NCBI GenBank assembly: GCA_031255095.1
Contig: JAIRTE010000024.1
Location: 34,245 to 98,244, forward strand
Reading direction: 5' to 3'
DNA: 64,000 bases
DNA from: Mycoplasmataceae bacterium
Lineage (GTDB): Bacteria; Bacillota_I; Bacilli_A; Mycoplasmatales; Mycoplasmoidaceae
Below the pieces are notes generated by a model. The model was given only the letters and a program-made list of their open reading frames with translations, did no database searches and was not told the origin of the DNA. A program made the position numbers and the translations under genes. Position 1 is the first letter of the stretch. The number at the start of each line of letters is the position of its first letter. Below are positions 11,964-24,338 of the stretch, in pieces.

Positions 11964-12079
11964 ACATAGTATTTATAATACAATATTTTTCCATTTTAGC
12001 AAAATATTGTAGTTAAAATTTCAAAATTAACATTATTCGTTGTACTACACGCGTATATGCACATACACACATGTAGAAA

Positions 12080-13657
12080 TTACATTTTATTAGCTTCAGG
12101 TATTTTCGGTAATCCAGGCATTCTAACAATATTACCTGTTAGAACAACAATAAAATTTGCTCCATTTGAAATCACTATATCCTTAACATTGATATCAAAT
12201 TCTTCAGTGATAGCTAATTTTTTATCATCATCAGTTAGTGATAATGGTGTTTTTGCCATGCAAATAAAATATTTTAAATCTTTATATTCTTCAATTTTTT
12301 TATTAGCAATTTCTGAATATACAACTCCTTTTGCACCATAACATCTAGTGCAAATTTTTTCAATCTTTGCTTTAATACTATCATTCATTTCATAAACAAA
12401 ATTAATATCTTTTTTTGATTGCTCACACATTTGCACAACTTTATTAGCTAATTCTACACCACCCTTTCCACCATTACTAAATGTATCATTGAAACAACAA
12501 GGAATGTTGTCTTTCTTTAAAGAATCAGCTAAAAATTCTAATTCATCTTTTAGTGAAATATCTAATTGTGTAATACTTACAATTAAATCAATACCAAATG
12601 ATTTAATATTTTTGATATGTTGTTTAAGATTTTCTAAACCTATTTCTAATGCCTTTAAATTAGGTAATTTAAGATTATCTTTATCAACACCACCATGCAT
12701 CTTCAAACTCCTTGTAGAAGCCACTAAAACAACACAATTTGGAACTAAATTTGTTTTTCGACAAACTATATCTAAAAATTTTTCAGCTCCTAAATCACTT
12801 CCAAAACCTGCTTCGGTTATTGTATATTCAGCTAAATTCATTGCGGTTAAAGTTGCAATTACAGAATTGCATCCATGTGCTATATTTGCAAATGGTCCTC
12901 CATGTACTACGCACATGTTAGACTCCAATGTTTGAACTATGTTTGGTTTTAATGCTAAATCAAGTATTTTAACAATGGCATTTGTGATACCTAAATCCTT
13001 AACATAAATTGGCTTATTAGAAGTGTTATAAGCAACAATAATGTTGTCTATTTTTTCCTTCAATTCATCTTTAGTTTGAACTAAACAAAAAATAGCCATC
13101 AATTCAGAGGCTACCGTGATATCAAATCCACTTTTGTATTTGATGTTTTTTTTAGAATTTATAGTAATTTCAACTTCTCTTAAACTACGATCATTTACAT
13201 CTAAAACCCTTTTCCAAACAATTTTATTTAAATCAATTTTTAATGAATTTCCTCAATAAATATTGTTATCAATACAAGCAGATATTAAATTGTTTGCAGC
13301 TGTAATTGCATGCATATCACCAGTGAAATGGAAATTAATATCATCTTTGGGAACAATTTGACTATTTCCGCCACCATTTGCACCACCTTTAACACCAAAA
13401 ACAGGACCCATAGAAGGTTCTCTTAAAGCACCAATAGCATTTTTACCAATAAAATTTAATGAATCAACTAAACCAATTGTTGTAGTTGTTTTACCTTCTC
13501 CAGCAGGTGTTGGAGAAATAGCAGTAACTAAAATAAGTTTTTTATCTTTTGAGGGAACTGAAATATTAGCATCAATTTTGCCAATATGCTCCCCAAAATG
13601 GTAAATTTGGTTTGCATTGATACCAAATTTTTTTGCAATTTCATCGATCGGTTTCAT
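12080..13657 (-). CDS. fhs: Formate--tetrahydrofolate ligase
   Basis: 525 aa (family ~550). ATP-binding motif [15 protein letters not shown], then [27 protein letters not shown] and [12 protein letters not shown]-terminal [11 protein letters not shown]. It makes 10-formyl-THF from formate, ATP and THF, supplying one-carbon units for purines and initiator fMet-tRNA. The start was set at the Met preceding [11 protein letters not shown], because the longer reading frame would run into the divergent proS gene; it has a nearby TATAAT. A 45-bp intergenic stretch separates it from proS. Confidence 0.94.
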
Positions 13658-13702
13658 TTTTAAGTTAATATTATTATATTTAATAAGACATAATATATAA
13701 GT

Positions 13703-15118
13703 ATGGCTAATATTACTAAACAAAACAATAACTTTGCAGATTGATATACTGATGTTTGTTTAGGTGCTAAATTGTTTTCATATGGTAGCGTAAAAGGGAC
13801 CATAAATTATCTACCTTATGGTTGAGCAATTTGAGAGAATATAAAAAGCATTATTGATGCTAAACTTAAAGAAACTGGTTCAGAAAATGTTCAATTGCCA
13901 ATTTTTATTAAAACAAGTGATTTTGCCAAAGAAAAAGAACATATTGAAGGTTTTGCACCGGAAGCATTTTTAGTTAATAAAATTGGTTTGGAAACACTTT
14001 CAGATCCATTAATAGTTAGACCAACTTCTGAAGTATTATTTTCACAATTATTTCAGCAAGAAATTTTCAGTTATAAAAACCTGCCACTGAAATATAATCA
14101 ATGAGTTTCAGTTTATAGAGCTGAAAAGAATACTAAACCATTTTTACGTGGTTGTGAATTCTTTTGACATGAATTACATGCAGTTTTTGACAATCAAGAT
14201 GAATGTGAAAAATATGTATTAGAAATTCACAATCTGTACAATGACTTTTTAATTAAGCAATGTGCATTACCAATTTTAAGTGGTAAAAAAACAGAAAATG
14301 AAAAATTTGCTGGAGCAATTGACACATACACAAGAGAAGTTTTTTCAATTGATGGTCAATGTATTCAAACAGGTACTAGTCATTTTTTAGGTACTAGTTT
14401 TTCTGAAATGTATGATATTAAATTTCAGGCTAAAGATAATACTTTTAAACATCCATACTACATGTCTGCTGGTATTACAACAAGATTAATTGGTGATTTA
14501 ATTGTTGTACATGGCGATGACAAAGGTATTGTTATGCCATTTGATATATCACCAATACAAATACAAATCTTAACTTTATTTGCTGATAAAGATCAACGTG
14601 TTTTAGCAAAAGCAAATGAAATAAAAGAATTATTAAATCAATATAGAGTTAATATTAATTCAAAAGATGAATCATTTGGGTTTAAAGCAAATGAATGAGA
14701 AATCAAAGGTATTCCATTTGCATTAGTAATTGGACCAAAAGATTTGGAACAAAACACTTTAACCATCATTAGGCGTGACTTGGGTACTAAAACAATATGT
14801 AATTTGAACGATTTAAGCCCTACTATAGCTAATTTTAAAGTAGAATATTATAATAACCTATACAACAAAGCAAATAAGCATTTAAATGACTCTATTGTTG
14901 AAATTAATAGTATTGATGAATTAGATACAGTTATTAAATCTGGGAAAATTGGTTTAGCATATTGGTGTGGTGAGGCAGAATTAGAAAAAACTATTAAAGA
15001 AAAAACTTCTGCAGCACCTAGATGTGTTAAAGAAGATAATTTAAATGATGATAATTTAAAATGCTTTTTAACTAATAAAAAAGCCAAACAAAGAATATAT
15101 ATTGCAAGAAGTTATTAG
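13703..15118 (+). CDS. proS: Prolyl-tRNA synthetase, archaeal/eukaryote-type
   Basis: 471 aa, matching the short class II ProRS without an editing insertion. Motif 2 region [20 protein letters not shown], the [17 protein letters not shown] segment, motif 3-like [19 protein letters not shown], then an anticodon-binding domain (FADKDQRV...) and the C-terminal AAPRCV zinc-like region. It charges tRNA-Pro. About eight Trp are TGA. The promoter region (CATAATATATAAGT) is shared with fhs on the opposite strand. Confidence 0.95.
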
Positions 15119-15174
15119 TCAAATAATATATTTGAAGTCATGTTGACAAAAATTAAACAAAAACAAATACTAAT

Positions 15175-15249
15175 TGGTGCCCTGCCCGCGACTCGAACGC
15201 GGGACCCCTTCATTAAAAGTGAAATGCTCTACCACTGAGCTAGCAGGAC
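15175..15249 (-). tRNA. tRNA-Lys (TTT)
   Basis: Acceptor GTCCTGC with GCAGGGC, D-arm GCTCAGTGGTAGAGC, anticodon loop CTTTTAA, T-loop TTCGAGT, encoded CCA. First of three minus-strand tRNAs spaced by only 3-5 bp. Confidence 0.95.
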
Positions 15250-15254
15250 AAAAA

Positions 15255-15329
15255 TGGCTGGGTAGAATGGATTCGAACCATTGCGTGCGAGAATCAAAAT
15301 CTCGTGCCTTACCACTTGGCTACAACCCA
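15255..15329 (-). tRNA. tRNA-Gln (TTG)
   Basis: Acceptor TGGGTTG with the complementary CTACCCA-type 3' strand, anticodon stem CGAGA/TCTCG with loop TTTTGAT, T-loop TTCGAAT, encoded CCA. Confidence 0.94.
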
Positions 15330-15332
15330 AAT

Positions 15333-15418
15333 TGGTGGGCAGGGACGGATTCGAACCGCCGAAACCTAAGGTGCCTGATTTACAGTCAGGTGCGTTTAGC
15401 CACTTCGCTACCTACCCA
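15333..15418 (-). tRNA. tRNA-Tyr (GTA)
   Basis: 86 nt with the long variable arm of class II tRNAs. Acceptor TGGGTAG, anticodon loop CTGTAAA, T-loop TTCGAAT, encoded CCA. Confidence 0.94.
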
Positions 15419-15447
15419 GTTTGTGGATAACATTAAAATTATAATAA

Positions 15448-15921
15448 TTACTTGTTAGAAATTTTAATAATTTTAACCTTATAGGGAGTTTCAACCCCCT
15501 GGATTAATACTTCATCACCTTCAGATTTGTTTAATAAAGATTTAGCAAATGGAGAATGTAAAGAAATTTTGCCTTCAAGTGGAGAAGCTTCAAGTTCACC
15601 AACAATTTGATAAGTTTCTTGTTCTTTGTCACTGATATTTTCAATAACAACACTACAACCAACTGAAATTGTATTGCTTGTTTTTTTATTGTTATCAATT
15701 AAAGCATAATTTGCTAAAATATATTCAATTTCAGTAATACGACCTTCAATAATACCTTGTTTATCTTTTGCAGCATCATAATCAGCATTTTCACTTAAAT
15801 CACCTTGTGCTCTAGCATCTTGAATTGCAGTAATGATGTTTGGTCTTTCAACATTAATTAACACTTCTAACTCTTTTTTAAGTTCTGCTAATTTTTCTTT
15901 AGAAATTAGAACTTTTTCCAT
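15448..15921 (-). CDS. greA: Transcription elongation factor GreA
   Basis: 157 aa, normal length. N-terminal coiled coil (KEKLAELKKELEVLINVERP) and the tip motif ARAQGDLSENADYDAAK carrying the acidic pair that stimulates RNA polymerase backtracked-RNA cleavage; C-terminal FKBP-like domain ending in SPFAKSLLNKSEGDEV. The start at MEKVLISKEK was preferred over an upstream Met because it matches family length and has TATAAT about 13 nt upstream. Confidence 0.96.
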   Translation of the reverse strand: MEKVLISKEKLAELKKELEVLINVERPNIITAIQDARAQGDLSENADYDAAKDKQGIIEGRITEIEYILANYALIDNNKKTSNTISVGCSVVIENISDKEQETYQIVGELEASPLEGKISLHSPFAKSLLNKSEGDEVLIQGVETPYKVKIIKISNK

Positions 15922-16369
15922 ATCTATATATATTATAATAGAGTTATTGGTTTTTCTAATAGCAATAATTACTAATAAATCCATAATTGATTGAATAATG
16001 ACCAAAAATACAAAGAATTTTTTTGTTTTAAAATAATATTCTAGATCTCAATTTTAAAATGCATTGCACTTAAAAATGATTTTACTTTTCATAACTTTGT
16101 TTGTAAATTATTGGTTTAATGGGACAAAAACAATAAAACACTGTTGATTATTTACACATATTCTAAAACTAATGCTCGCAAAATATTACATTATTAATTT
16201 TACAATTTTATACATCTCAATGGAATATTTTGGCAATATTATTAACAGCATAAGCCCTACATTTTGTATGGAATGTATTAAAAATTTATAAATTATTATA
16301 TTTTAAAACCAAAAATTTATAAATTCTATAAGTTTTTATACTATAGAAACTTTTTCATATAATATTTTT
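15922..16369. other. Intergenic region with a direct repeat and AAA_14 promoter
   Basis: No gene seen. It holds a 15-bp direct repeat AAAAATTTATAAATT (16280-16294 and 16311-16325), an inverted repeat TTCTATA/TATAGAA (16324-16330 and 16342-16348), one copy of the dispersed motif TTAATGGGACAAAAA near 16114, and a TATAAT at 16358-16363, six bases before the ATG of the next gene. Confidence 0.5.
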
Positions 16370-17596
16370 ATGGAAGTAAAAAGAAGATATTATTTGAGTC
16401 AATTACAGCAATTAAAAACAGTTGATCTAATAAAAGTAATTACAGGAATTAGAAGATGTGGTAAAACCACTCTTTTATTACAATTCATTGAAGAATTAAA
16501 AAAAGAATATAAACCAGAGCAAATTATTTATTTAAATTTTGATGATTTTGACAACAATGATTTATTAAATGCAAAAAAATTAAGGATATTTTTGGATTCT
16601 AAAATTATTAAAAACAAACAAATGTTTTTATTTTGTGATGAAATCCAAAATGTTATTGGATTCGAAGAATTAATACTAAGTTATTATTCAGTTAATAAAA
16701 ATGTTGATATTTATTTAACTGGTTCTAATTCCCATATGATTTCAAACCAAATAGCAACAAAATTTACAGGAAGGGAAATAAACATTAAGGTATTACCTTT
16801 AAGTTTTATGGAATTTTATGAATTACATAATGGTAATGAAAATAATAAATATGAATTGTTTTGCAAATACAAAGAAACTGGAGGATTTCCAATAATCAAT
16901 AATTTTTTAAATAATGATAATTTAATAAGTATCACAGTTAATGGAATTATTGACACAATAATTAATCGAGATTTAATCCCACATTTTAAAATTAAAAATA
17001 TTGCATTATTAAAAAAGATTTTAATTTTTTCAATGGAAAACATTGGTAATAGTTTTTCAGCCATTAATGTCGTTAACTATTTAAAAAATAATGGTGTAGA
17101 AAACACTACTGTTAAAACAATAGAATTTTATCTTAAAGCTTTGCAAGATTGTTTTTTACAGATAAAAATTGAACGACTTGACATAAAAGGTTATAAAACA
17201 TTAAAGACCTTGTATAAAATTTATGCAATTGATTTAAAATTAAGAAATTTGATATGTCATAAAAATGCCGAATTAGATAGGGGCAAACAATTAGAAAACA
17301 TAGTACTGTTAAATCTTTATACCAAATACAATCAAATAAATGTTGGTACATATTATTTCAATAATAATAATGAAAAGACTTTATTATTAGAATGTGATTT
17401 TGTTTGTAAAAACAATGATGACATAGTTTATATTCAAGTTTGTGAAGATATTTATAATCAAACAACATTCGATAGAGAAATGCAAATATTACAAAAGATT
17501 AATAATGGAAGAAGAATTTTATTGAATAACAATAGAGTCAATAAAATTTCTAATGGTATAGAAATAATTGATATTGTTGATTTTCTTCTAAAGTAA
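16370..17596 (+). CDS. AAA_14/DUF4143 ATPase (copy 2)
   Basis: 408 aa. Walker A GIRRCGKT at 26-33; Walker B FLFCDEIQNVIGF; LTGSNSHM; C-terminal DUF4143 region with GKQLENIVLLNLY, LECDFV and VYIQVCE. Same architecture as the other three copies, about 30-40% similar by eye. It contains no Trp codon at all, so it is intact under either code. Closely spaced TATAAT, no Shine-Dalgarno. Function unknown; predicted cytoplasmic. Confidence 0.87.
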   Translation: MEVKRRYYLSQLQQLKTVDLIKVITGIRRCGKTTLLLQFIEELKKEYKPEQIIYLNFDDFDNNDLLNAKKLRIFLDSKIIKNKQMFLFCDEIQNVIGFEELILSYYSVNKNVDIYLTGSNSHMISNQIATKFTGREINIKVLPLSFMEFYELHNGNENNKYELFCKYKETGGFPIINNFLNNDNLISITVNGIIDTIINRDLIPHFKIKNIALLKKILIFSMENIGNSFSAINVVNYLKNNGVENTTVKTIEFYLKALQDCFLQIKIERLDIKGYKTLKTLYKIYAIDLKLRNLICHKNAELDRGKQLENIVLLNLYTKYNQINVGTYYFNNNNEKTLLLECDFVCKNNDDIVYIQVCEDIYNQTTFDREMQILQKINNGRRILLNNNRVNKISNGIEIIDIVDFLLK

Positions 17597-17632
17597 ATTA
17601 AATATTTACTTTTATCTTCAATATAGTGAAAA

Positions 17633-17896
17633 CTATGCTGCTTGTTTAGTTTCCATAAATTTTTTCCAAATACCTTCTTTTTTAAGGATAGTTAAAACAG
17701 TTTCACTTGGTTGAGCACCTAATGATAATGTTTTAATTGTTTTTTCAGCATCAATAATGTATTTATCAGTTGCAGGATCTAAACGACCTAATAATTCTAA
17801 ATATTCACCATCACGTTTTTTTTGTGAAGAAATAGCAACAATTTTGTATAAAGGTTTTTTATGTCTTCCACACAAAGCTAATCTAATTTTAACCAT
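17633..17896 (-). CDS. rpsP: 30S ribosomal protein bS16
   Basis: 87 aa, normal length. Starts MVKIRLALCGRHKKPLYKIV, contains RDGEYLELLGRLDP and the GAQPSETV loop, all typical of S16, an early-assembling small-subunit protein. Monocistronic here; the usual rimM-trmD neighbours are absent. Confidence 0.96.
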   Translation of the reverse strand: MVKIRLALCGRHKKPLYKIVAISSQKKRDGEYLELLGRLDPATDKYIIDAEKTIKTLSLGAQPSETVLTILKKEGIWKKFMETKQAA

Positions 17897-17926
17897 AAAA
17901 TATAATATTATTATAACTGAATATTA

Positions 17927-19126
17927 ATGGCTGATAGTTCCTCATTTACACTTTTTGGGATCATTTCTTTTGTTATTGTGGTACTAACTTGTATAGGAAT
18001 TGTTTGTTTTTATCCAAAATTTCATAAATTTTATACTAAAAATAAACACATTGCTGTTCCAATAATTTTTTCATATGCTGTTTTTGTGGCAATTATTCTT
18101 TTATTTGGTCGATACATTTATGCATGAATTGATTTAATATCATATGGTATGAATGATATTATAAAAATTGATCATAATGGTTTTGTAATGTACCAAAATA
18201 AATATGTATCTTTGGATAATAGCAAAATATTTTTTGTTGATACTCCAGCTGTTAAATGAAATGAAATTTTCGAAAATAACGGTGCAATTAAAAAAAATAT
18301 TTTAGGATTAGACAATATTCCTTTATATAACCATATTTTTGCATCAGGTGCAGATGCAATAAATTTTAAAACAGATGATAATCCATATGGAATTTTACAA
18401 GCAGGTTATCATGGCGAACATTTAAGTGATGCTTTTTCTTTAGATTTATGTCCAGTTACTGCAATGTTATTACCTGTTCTAATTTGTTATGATATTAAAA
18501 AGAATACTAAACTTAGTTTAGGTATTGCTCCTTGAGCATTATTTGGTGGTCTCTTATCAATATTTGGTGCAACAATGAGTGATTTTCAAAATGGTATGGA
18601 ATCAACTAATTTTAAAACAGCAAGTGAATTTTTAGAATTTATTACAATTGGTTACCCATTTGATCGATTATTTTATTTTATGCATTTCAGTATGGTTGTT
18701 AGCGGTACAGTATCTTTATTAATGTTCAGAATTAGATACAAATGAACATTATTAATTTCTGCATTATATTTCCCAATGATAATCATATATGCTCAAATTA
18801 TTGGTGGTATTGGTGGTGTTGAAAAACATATGTCAGGGTCTGTATTATTAGATTATGTAAGTACTTCTCAATTAGGTAAAGGACAATTTGGTGCAGTTGG
18901 TGATGTTTTAGGTCTACCTGTAACAGTTAATGATCCTAAAATATATTTAGTAATATTTATTGGTATTAGTTTAGTATATATTTGTATTTTTTTATTTGTA
19001 ACTATTTTCTGGTCATTCCAAAATGCAAAAAAACTAAATAAAAAATTTAAAAATTTCATTCCCATCTTTATTGATGCAAAAGATGGATATATTTATACAA
19101 AGATTAATCGATACATTAACATATAA
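17927..19126 (+). CDS. Multispan membrane protein (DUF5378/YwaF-like)
   Basis: 399 aa with about seven or eight hydrophobic segments, four TGA(Trp). A central signature FSLDLCPVTAMLLPV followed by APWALFGGLLSIFGA resembles the 'LpLhlCp' helix of YwaF/TMEM164-type proteins and the mollicute family DUF5378. A shorter paralogue with LLDLCPFTGLFIPVF is encoded at 46822-47691. Function unknown. A soluble insert of roughly 80 residues lies after the second helix. It is followed 16 bp later by a BspA-like lipoprotein, so it may head that unit. Confidence 0.75.
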
Positions 19127-19142
19127 ATAATATAACAATTAC

Positions 19143-22100
19143 ATGAAGATATATAAAAATATATTATTAAAATCGTTGCTATTTTGTTCAGTAATAACAT
19201 TATCTGCTTTAACTGTAATGAATTTAACTAGTTGTGATGGTAACAACAATGTTAATGATGCAGATACCTTAAGTGCAGATGGTAAGGATTGAAGTGGAAG
19301 AACTGCTGGAACAATACATTGTCTTAAAGGTTCAGATTATGCAAAAATTGAATCTTATTCTGAAGATTTTAAGGCACAGAATTTAATAATACCTGCAAAG
19401 GTTAAGTTTCCTGATGGCGAAGTGTTACCTTTAAAGGTTATTGATGACTCTGCATTTAATCAAGCAATAAATCTTAAAGGTTCATTAACATTACCTAAAT
19501 ATCTTCTTAAAATAGGCAGAGGTGCTTTTTATAATTGCTCTAATTTAAATGAAACATTAACAATTCCAGGAAGTGTTGGTGATATTGGTGATGGAGCTTT
19601 TAGCAACACGAAATTTAAAAATTTGAATCTTTCTAGTCCTGCTAAATTTAAATTAGCCAGTAAAAAATCTGTTGGTGATGCTAAAATTTTATTGCCAATG
19701 AATCATGATGGTAATGATTTTGATTATGAAAATGATAAGGTTGTTGGTGGTTTGGCAATTGGAGATTTAGAAATACCTAAAGGCACTGTTAGTATCAAAG
19801 AAGGATTATTTGAAAATTGTAATCTAACAAGTGTATTGATACCTAATTCTGTTACTGATATTAAAAACAATGCTTTTAAAAATTGTTCTAATCTTAAAAA
19901 AATAATATTAGATGGGTATAGTAGTGTAAATTGAAGTGGTACAAATATTTTTGCAAATGTTGCAACACAAGGCAAAATACATAGTGTAAATGGTAATTTC
20001 CCTATTACAGCAGCATTACTTAATAATTTGGGTATTGGTGATTGAAGTAATGTCAATCTAATTGGCAATGCAGATGGTAAGAATTGAGGCGGATATATTT
20101 CAGGTAATATTACAGTAGAAAAAAATTCAAGTGATGAAACATGTGCTATTGTTTCAACAAATGGATATCATGCAAAAAATTTAGTACTACCTGAAATAAT
20201 TAGATTTGATAATGATAATAAAGATTACAAATTAACTAGAATTAATGATAATGCATTTAAAAATATGCCTATGTCTGGTAGTATTTTGATTTCTAAAAAT
20301 ATTACAACTATTGGATCAAATGCTTTTGCAAATGTTAGGTTAAATAATATTTTTAATGAATCTTCTGCTTTTAAATTTGCTGATAGTTCAAATGTTGGTA
20401 ATGCGGAAGTATTAATACTTAGCACTGATACATTTAATTTTTCCACAACAAAACCAGTAGGGTGTTTAGCAATTGGTGAATTAAGTGTTAATAATCATGA
20501 AAATTTTACAATTGAAAATGACTTTTTCACTAATTGTGCTGGATTAAATGGTACACTAACATTAAATAGTAATTTAACAGAAATTAAAGCTAAAGCTTTT
20601 AAAAATTGTATTGGTATTAAAACTATTTGTTTTCAAAAACCACATTCTGCTTTATCAATTGCTGCAGATGCATTTAGTGGTTGTGATAATATTAATAAAT
20701 TGTTTTTTGATGGTTCAACATCATCACAAGAAGCTTTAAATAATATTGTAAGTCACTTTGTAACTAATGGTACAATAATTTCTATTAATAGTAATATCGC
20801 AGGTGTAGAAATTGCAAATGCAATTAATACTGCAAATGCAGGATATCACTGAATTGCTTCTGAACCTGAAAATACTAAATCAGAAGCTGGAGGAGATTTG
20901 TATGGAATTATACATGGGAATGTTATTTATGCAGATGCAGAAAATAATAAGAAAAAAATTTCTACTGTCTCAGCAGATTTCCAAGCTGATGGTTTATTTT
21001 TACCTGATTATATTAAGACCACTGATGGTAAAATTTGAGAATTGATTAAAATTGAACAAAATGCTTTTGCAGATTTACATAATAAATTATCTGGAACGTT
21101 AACATTAAATAAAAAATTAACTGCAATTGGTAATTGTGCATTTAAAAATTCAGATTTAATGGGTGTTAATATTAATGGAAATAAAAACTTTTGTTTTGCA
21201 AATGAAGAGAGTGTTGGAAAAGCTAAGGTTTTAATGCATTTTCAAGACACTAATACATTTGATTACCAAAGTGGTGTAGTTGCTGGTAGTTTAGCATTTG
21301 GTGAATTAACAATACCTGTTAATGATGGTGTATTTAATATTAATGCACATGCATTTGAAGGTTGTAATAATTTAATAGGTAATTTATTTATACCAAAAAA
21401 AATTGTAACTATTGGCGAAAATGCATTTGCTGATTGCGCTGGGTTAAATAAACGTTTGACTTTTAATGGCCAATTAACAATTGGCAATGCGGCTTTTAAA
21501 AATTGCACACATATTAATCAAATAGTATTTGATCAACTTAGTGGTGAACATCTAAGTGATGCAGAATCCAATGGCATTTTCGAAAACGTTGGAATAAATA
21601 ATCCATTGGATAGTAATAAACTTTTTTTCATTAATTCAAGAGATACAGTAAATTCTGATAATTTTTATAATAATTTATTCTCTGAAGCAAAATGCAAACT
21701 ATCTAATAGATATTGAGCAACTTTGGTCTTTCGAACAGGATATATTGGTAATGAGCATGGTACAAATTTAGAAGGTTATTTAGAAGGTCAATTGCAAATT
21801 ATTAAAATTGATAATCATGCTAAGCTGATTACTGGTGTTGCTAATAAATATAAAGCTACAAATCTAATTTTACCAGATGATGTGTTATTTGATGATGGTA
21901 AAATATTGCCTTTAACTGAAATTGACAATAATGCATTTTTGAATTCTAACTTATTAAGTGGTGAGATTGATTTTGGTTCAAATATGCAAAATATAGGTTC
22001 GCAGGCTTTTAGTGGGTGTGGCAATTTAAATAAAATCATCATTCACGAAAAAATTACTAATTTCGGTGCAGGTGCATTAAATAATTGCCACAATGTTGAT

Positions 22101-22280
22101 AATATTACATTTATTGGTTTTAGAGCTAGACCAGCATTTATTTGTTCAACTGATTTGTTTTCTGGATTAAAAACAAGTGGTACTGTTACTGTCGCTTCAC
22201 TTAAATTAGATGGTACTGAAAATGAAGAGTGAAGTAGTAATAATGCACAAAGCTTTTGTAATGAAAAAGGTTTAAGTTAA
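19143..22280 (+). CDS. BspA-like leucine-rich repeat lipoprotein
   Basis: 1045 aa with many TGA(Trp). Signal peptide with lipobox LTSC, Cys at residue 31. The mature protein is made of repeated blocks of LRR_5/BspA type: 'i.d.AF.nc.nL.....l...l..Ig..AF' (for example AFKNCSNLKKIILDG, AFADCAGLNKRLTFN, AFSGCGNLNKIII). These are interrupted by conserved spacers that start with W and contain ADGK.W..R. BspA-type proteins in oral and urogenital microbes and in Trichomonas mediate adhesion to host matrix and cells. Predicted surface-exposed adhesin. Confidence 0.9.
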
Positions 22281-22323
22281 TTAAACCAAAATACATGCTA
22301 CTTTGTGGACACTTTAATGTTAT

Positions 22324-22345
22324 TTAATTATATTAATATAATTAA
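22324..22345 (+). terminator. 22-bp perfect palindrome followed by a T-run
   Basis: TTAATTATATT is immediately followed by its complement AATATAATTAA, then GAAGC and six T. Located about 45 bp after the BspA-like lipoprotein stop, it is the best terminator candidate in the window. Confidence 0.5.
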
Positions 22346-22403
22346 GAAGCTTTTTTAGAATGTTATTTATTTACAAAGTTGAATAACTGACTTGTAAACT
22401 TGC

Positions 22404-22437
22404 ATTGTATTATATAAATATAATACAATTTTATAAT
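22404..22437 (+). promoter_or_regulatory. Perfect 11-bp inverted repeat adjoining the -10 box
   Basis: Arms ATTGTATTATA (22404-22414) and TATAATACAAT (22419-22429) with loop TAAA; a TATAAT follows at 22432-22437 and the ATG is at 22446. A candidate operator or switch for the downstream lipoprotein. Confidence 0.55.
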
Positions 22438-22445
22438 ATAAGTAA

Positions 22446-24338
22446 ATGGTCAAAAAGAAGACATTTAATATATTACTTTTAGCACTTGTTAGTTTGCCAG
22501 TTGTTTTCACAACTTCATGTTATGTAAACAACTCTTATATTCCTATGACTGCCCATATACAAACTTATGTAAATGGTGAGTTGTGTTCACCAGATACAGA
22601 AATCATAGTAAGATTTGATGATTCAGCACCTCACAGCAAGCAGACTAAATTAACTTTCAAAGCAGTTTGTACTTCAGAAAGTGTTAAATATTTTGCTTTT
22701 GACAAAATAAACACCTCTAAGTATCCTTTCATTTTAAAGGGAAACGATGTAATTACAGGCAACACAGTATCAACAACAATTTCTTTTAACACAGATGCTG
22801 GTATGCGTAATTGAGATAATATGCAATTTCAATTTGGTGGGCACATAGAAGGTTTTAATTATTCTTGTTCCAATAGAATTAATTTTGCTCCACATGCAAG
22901 TTTTAATACTATTGAAGATACAAGTATTGCAGAAAGTGATGCACAAATGATTGGTTTGTACAAAGAAAGAATTAATGCATCGAAATTCAATTATTCTTCA
23001 TTAATGATTAATGAATACTGAGCTTCTATTGCTCCACATGCATTTGATCCATTACATGTGGAAACTAATCCTACAATAGCGGATTCAGTAACACATATTT
23101 TGCCTTCAACTGTTAAAAATATTGTCCCTAATTTTTCTAATGAAGATCAACTATCATTAAGTAGAATCTCAGAGTTTGCTTTTCAAAATAATAATATTTC
23201 AAATGTCATTATTCCCTCTACAGTAGATACTTTGGGAATTAAAAGTTTTTACAATTGTTCTTTATATAATTTAAAATTATCTAAAATTCAACATATTTTA
23301 CCATTAGCATTTGCTAAAAATGACTTTTTATTTAATGTGAATAGTCCAAATGATTTTAGTGCCGTAGATTTCGATACCGAATATAATCATAATTTTAATA
23401 CTAATACTAATTTAAAATGAATAACACAATATGATAATTTAAAAAGACCAATAGGTAAAATACTTATTGATGATACTAAATTTGGTGAAGGTGGCATGAA
23501 ATATGATGAAAATTTTTCAGTATATCCTTTAAATATTCAAAATGCCATTTTTTGACCAATTGGTTCATTAGCATTTGGAAAATTAACAATTGGTGGTAAT
23601 ACAGGAGAAAACACTATTTTTCCTAATTTTACTTCCTTGGAAACTGGAAAAAAACAACAAAATGGTAAAATATATAGTTTTGATAATAATTTTGTTAATA
23701 ATAGTGATAAAACAAAGATTAGATACGAAATAACAGGTCCAGATACACTAGTATCTGGTCCATATTACTTTGTGAAAAGTCCTAGTGGAGACCTTTTAGG
23801 TGAAGATGAAGACAAATTTAAGTTGGATTTTGTAAATGGAAAATGTGAAAAGGAATTTGATGCATATGAATTACCTGATGGTAATGGTTTTAAAGTAAAG
23901 GATAGTACAACAGGCACTACAGAAACTGTTAATATTAAAGCTAATTGAATAAATAATAACTATTTTGGTCAATTTCAAGATGCAACAAATATTACTGAAT
24001 TAGAGTTTAATGCAAAAGATTTAACAAATATGATAGATGTAACACCAGTTGAACCAATAAATACATTGGAAAATACTGATAATAAAGTTGGTTTTTTCTC
24101 AATGGCTCTTGTAGGTTGTAAAAATTTAAAAAAATTAACAATTCATGGAGGAGATTCCTATACTCCTCCTCTACCATTATATAAAACTAGTTTTTTGCCA
24201 AAAGGTTGATTAACTGGAACAAGTGACGATTTAGTTATTTATTTTGATAATGAGGGTATTGCTGACAAGTATAGAACAAATAATCCTGAATGAAGTGAAC
24301 CTTTTGGAAGTAAAATATTTGCAACACCCACCGTTTAA
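22446..24338 (+). CDS. BspA-like lipoprotein, shorter
   Basis: 630 aa. Signal peptide with lipobox TTSC, Cys at residue 25. The middle contains BspA-like blocks (ISEFAFQNNNISNVIIPSTVDTLGIKSFYNC), but fewer than in the 1045-aa neighbour; the C-terminal half is Asn/Asp-rich with a late LRR-like NLKKLTIHGG. Five or more Trp are TGA. Predicted surface lipoprotein. Its stop codon abuts the convergent leuS stop with no space between. Confidence 0.84.

Noticed and set aside
12489..12935. Plus-strand frames opposite fhs (148 and 60 aa)
   Set aside because: Antisense shadows of a strongly conserved enzyme.
13658..13723. Longer N-terminus for fhs
   Set aside because: It would overlap the divergent proS start and lacks family similarity; the Met at 13657 matches Fhs length.
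15174..15458. Plus-strand 94-aa frame
   Set aside because: It runs through three minus-strand tRNA genes and has no coding features.
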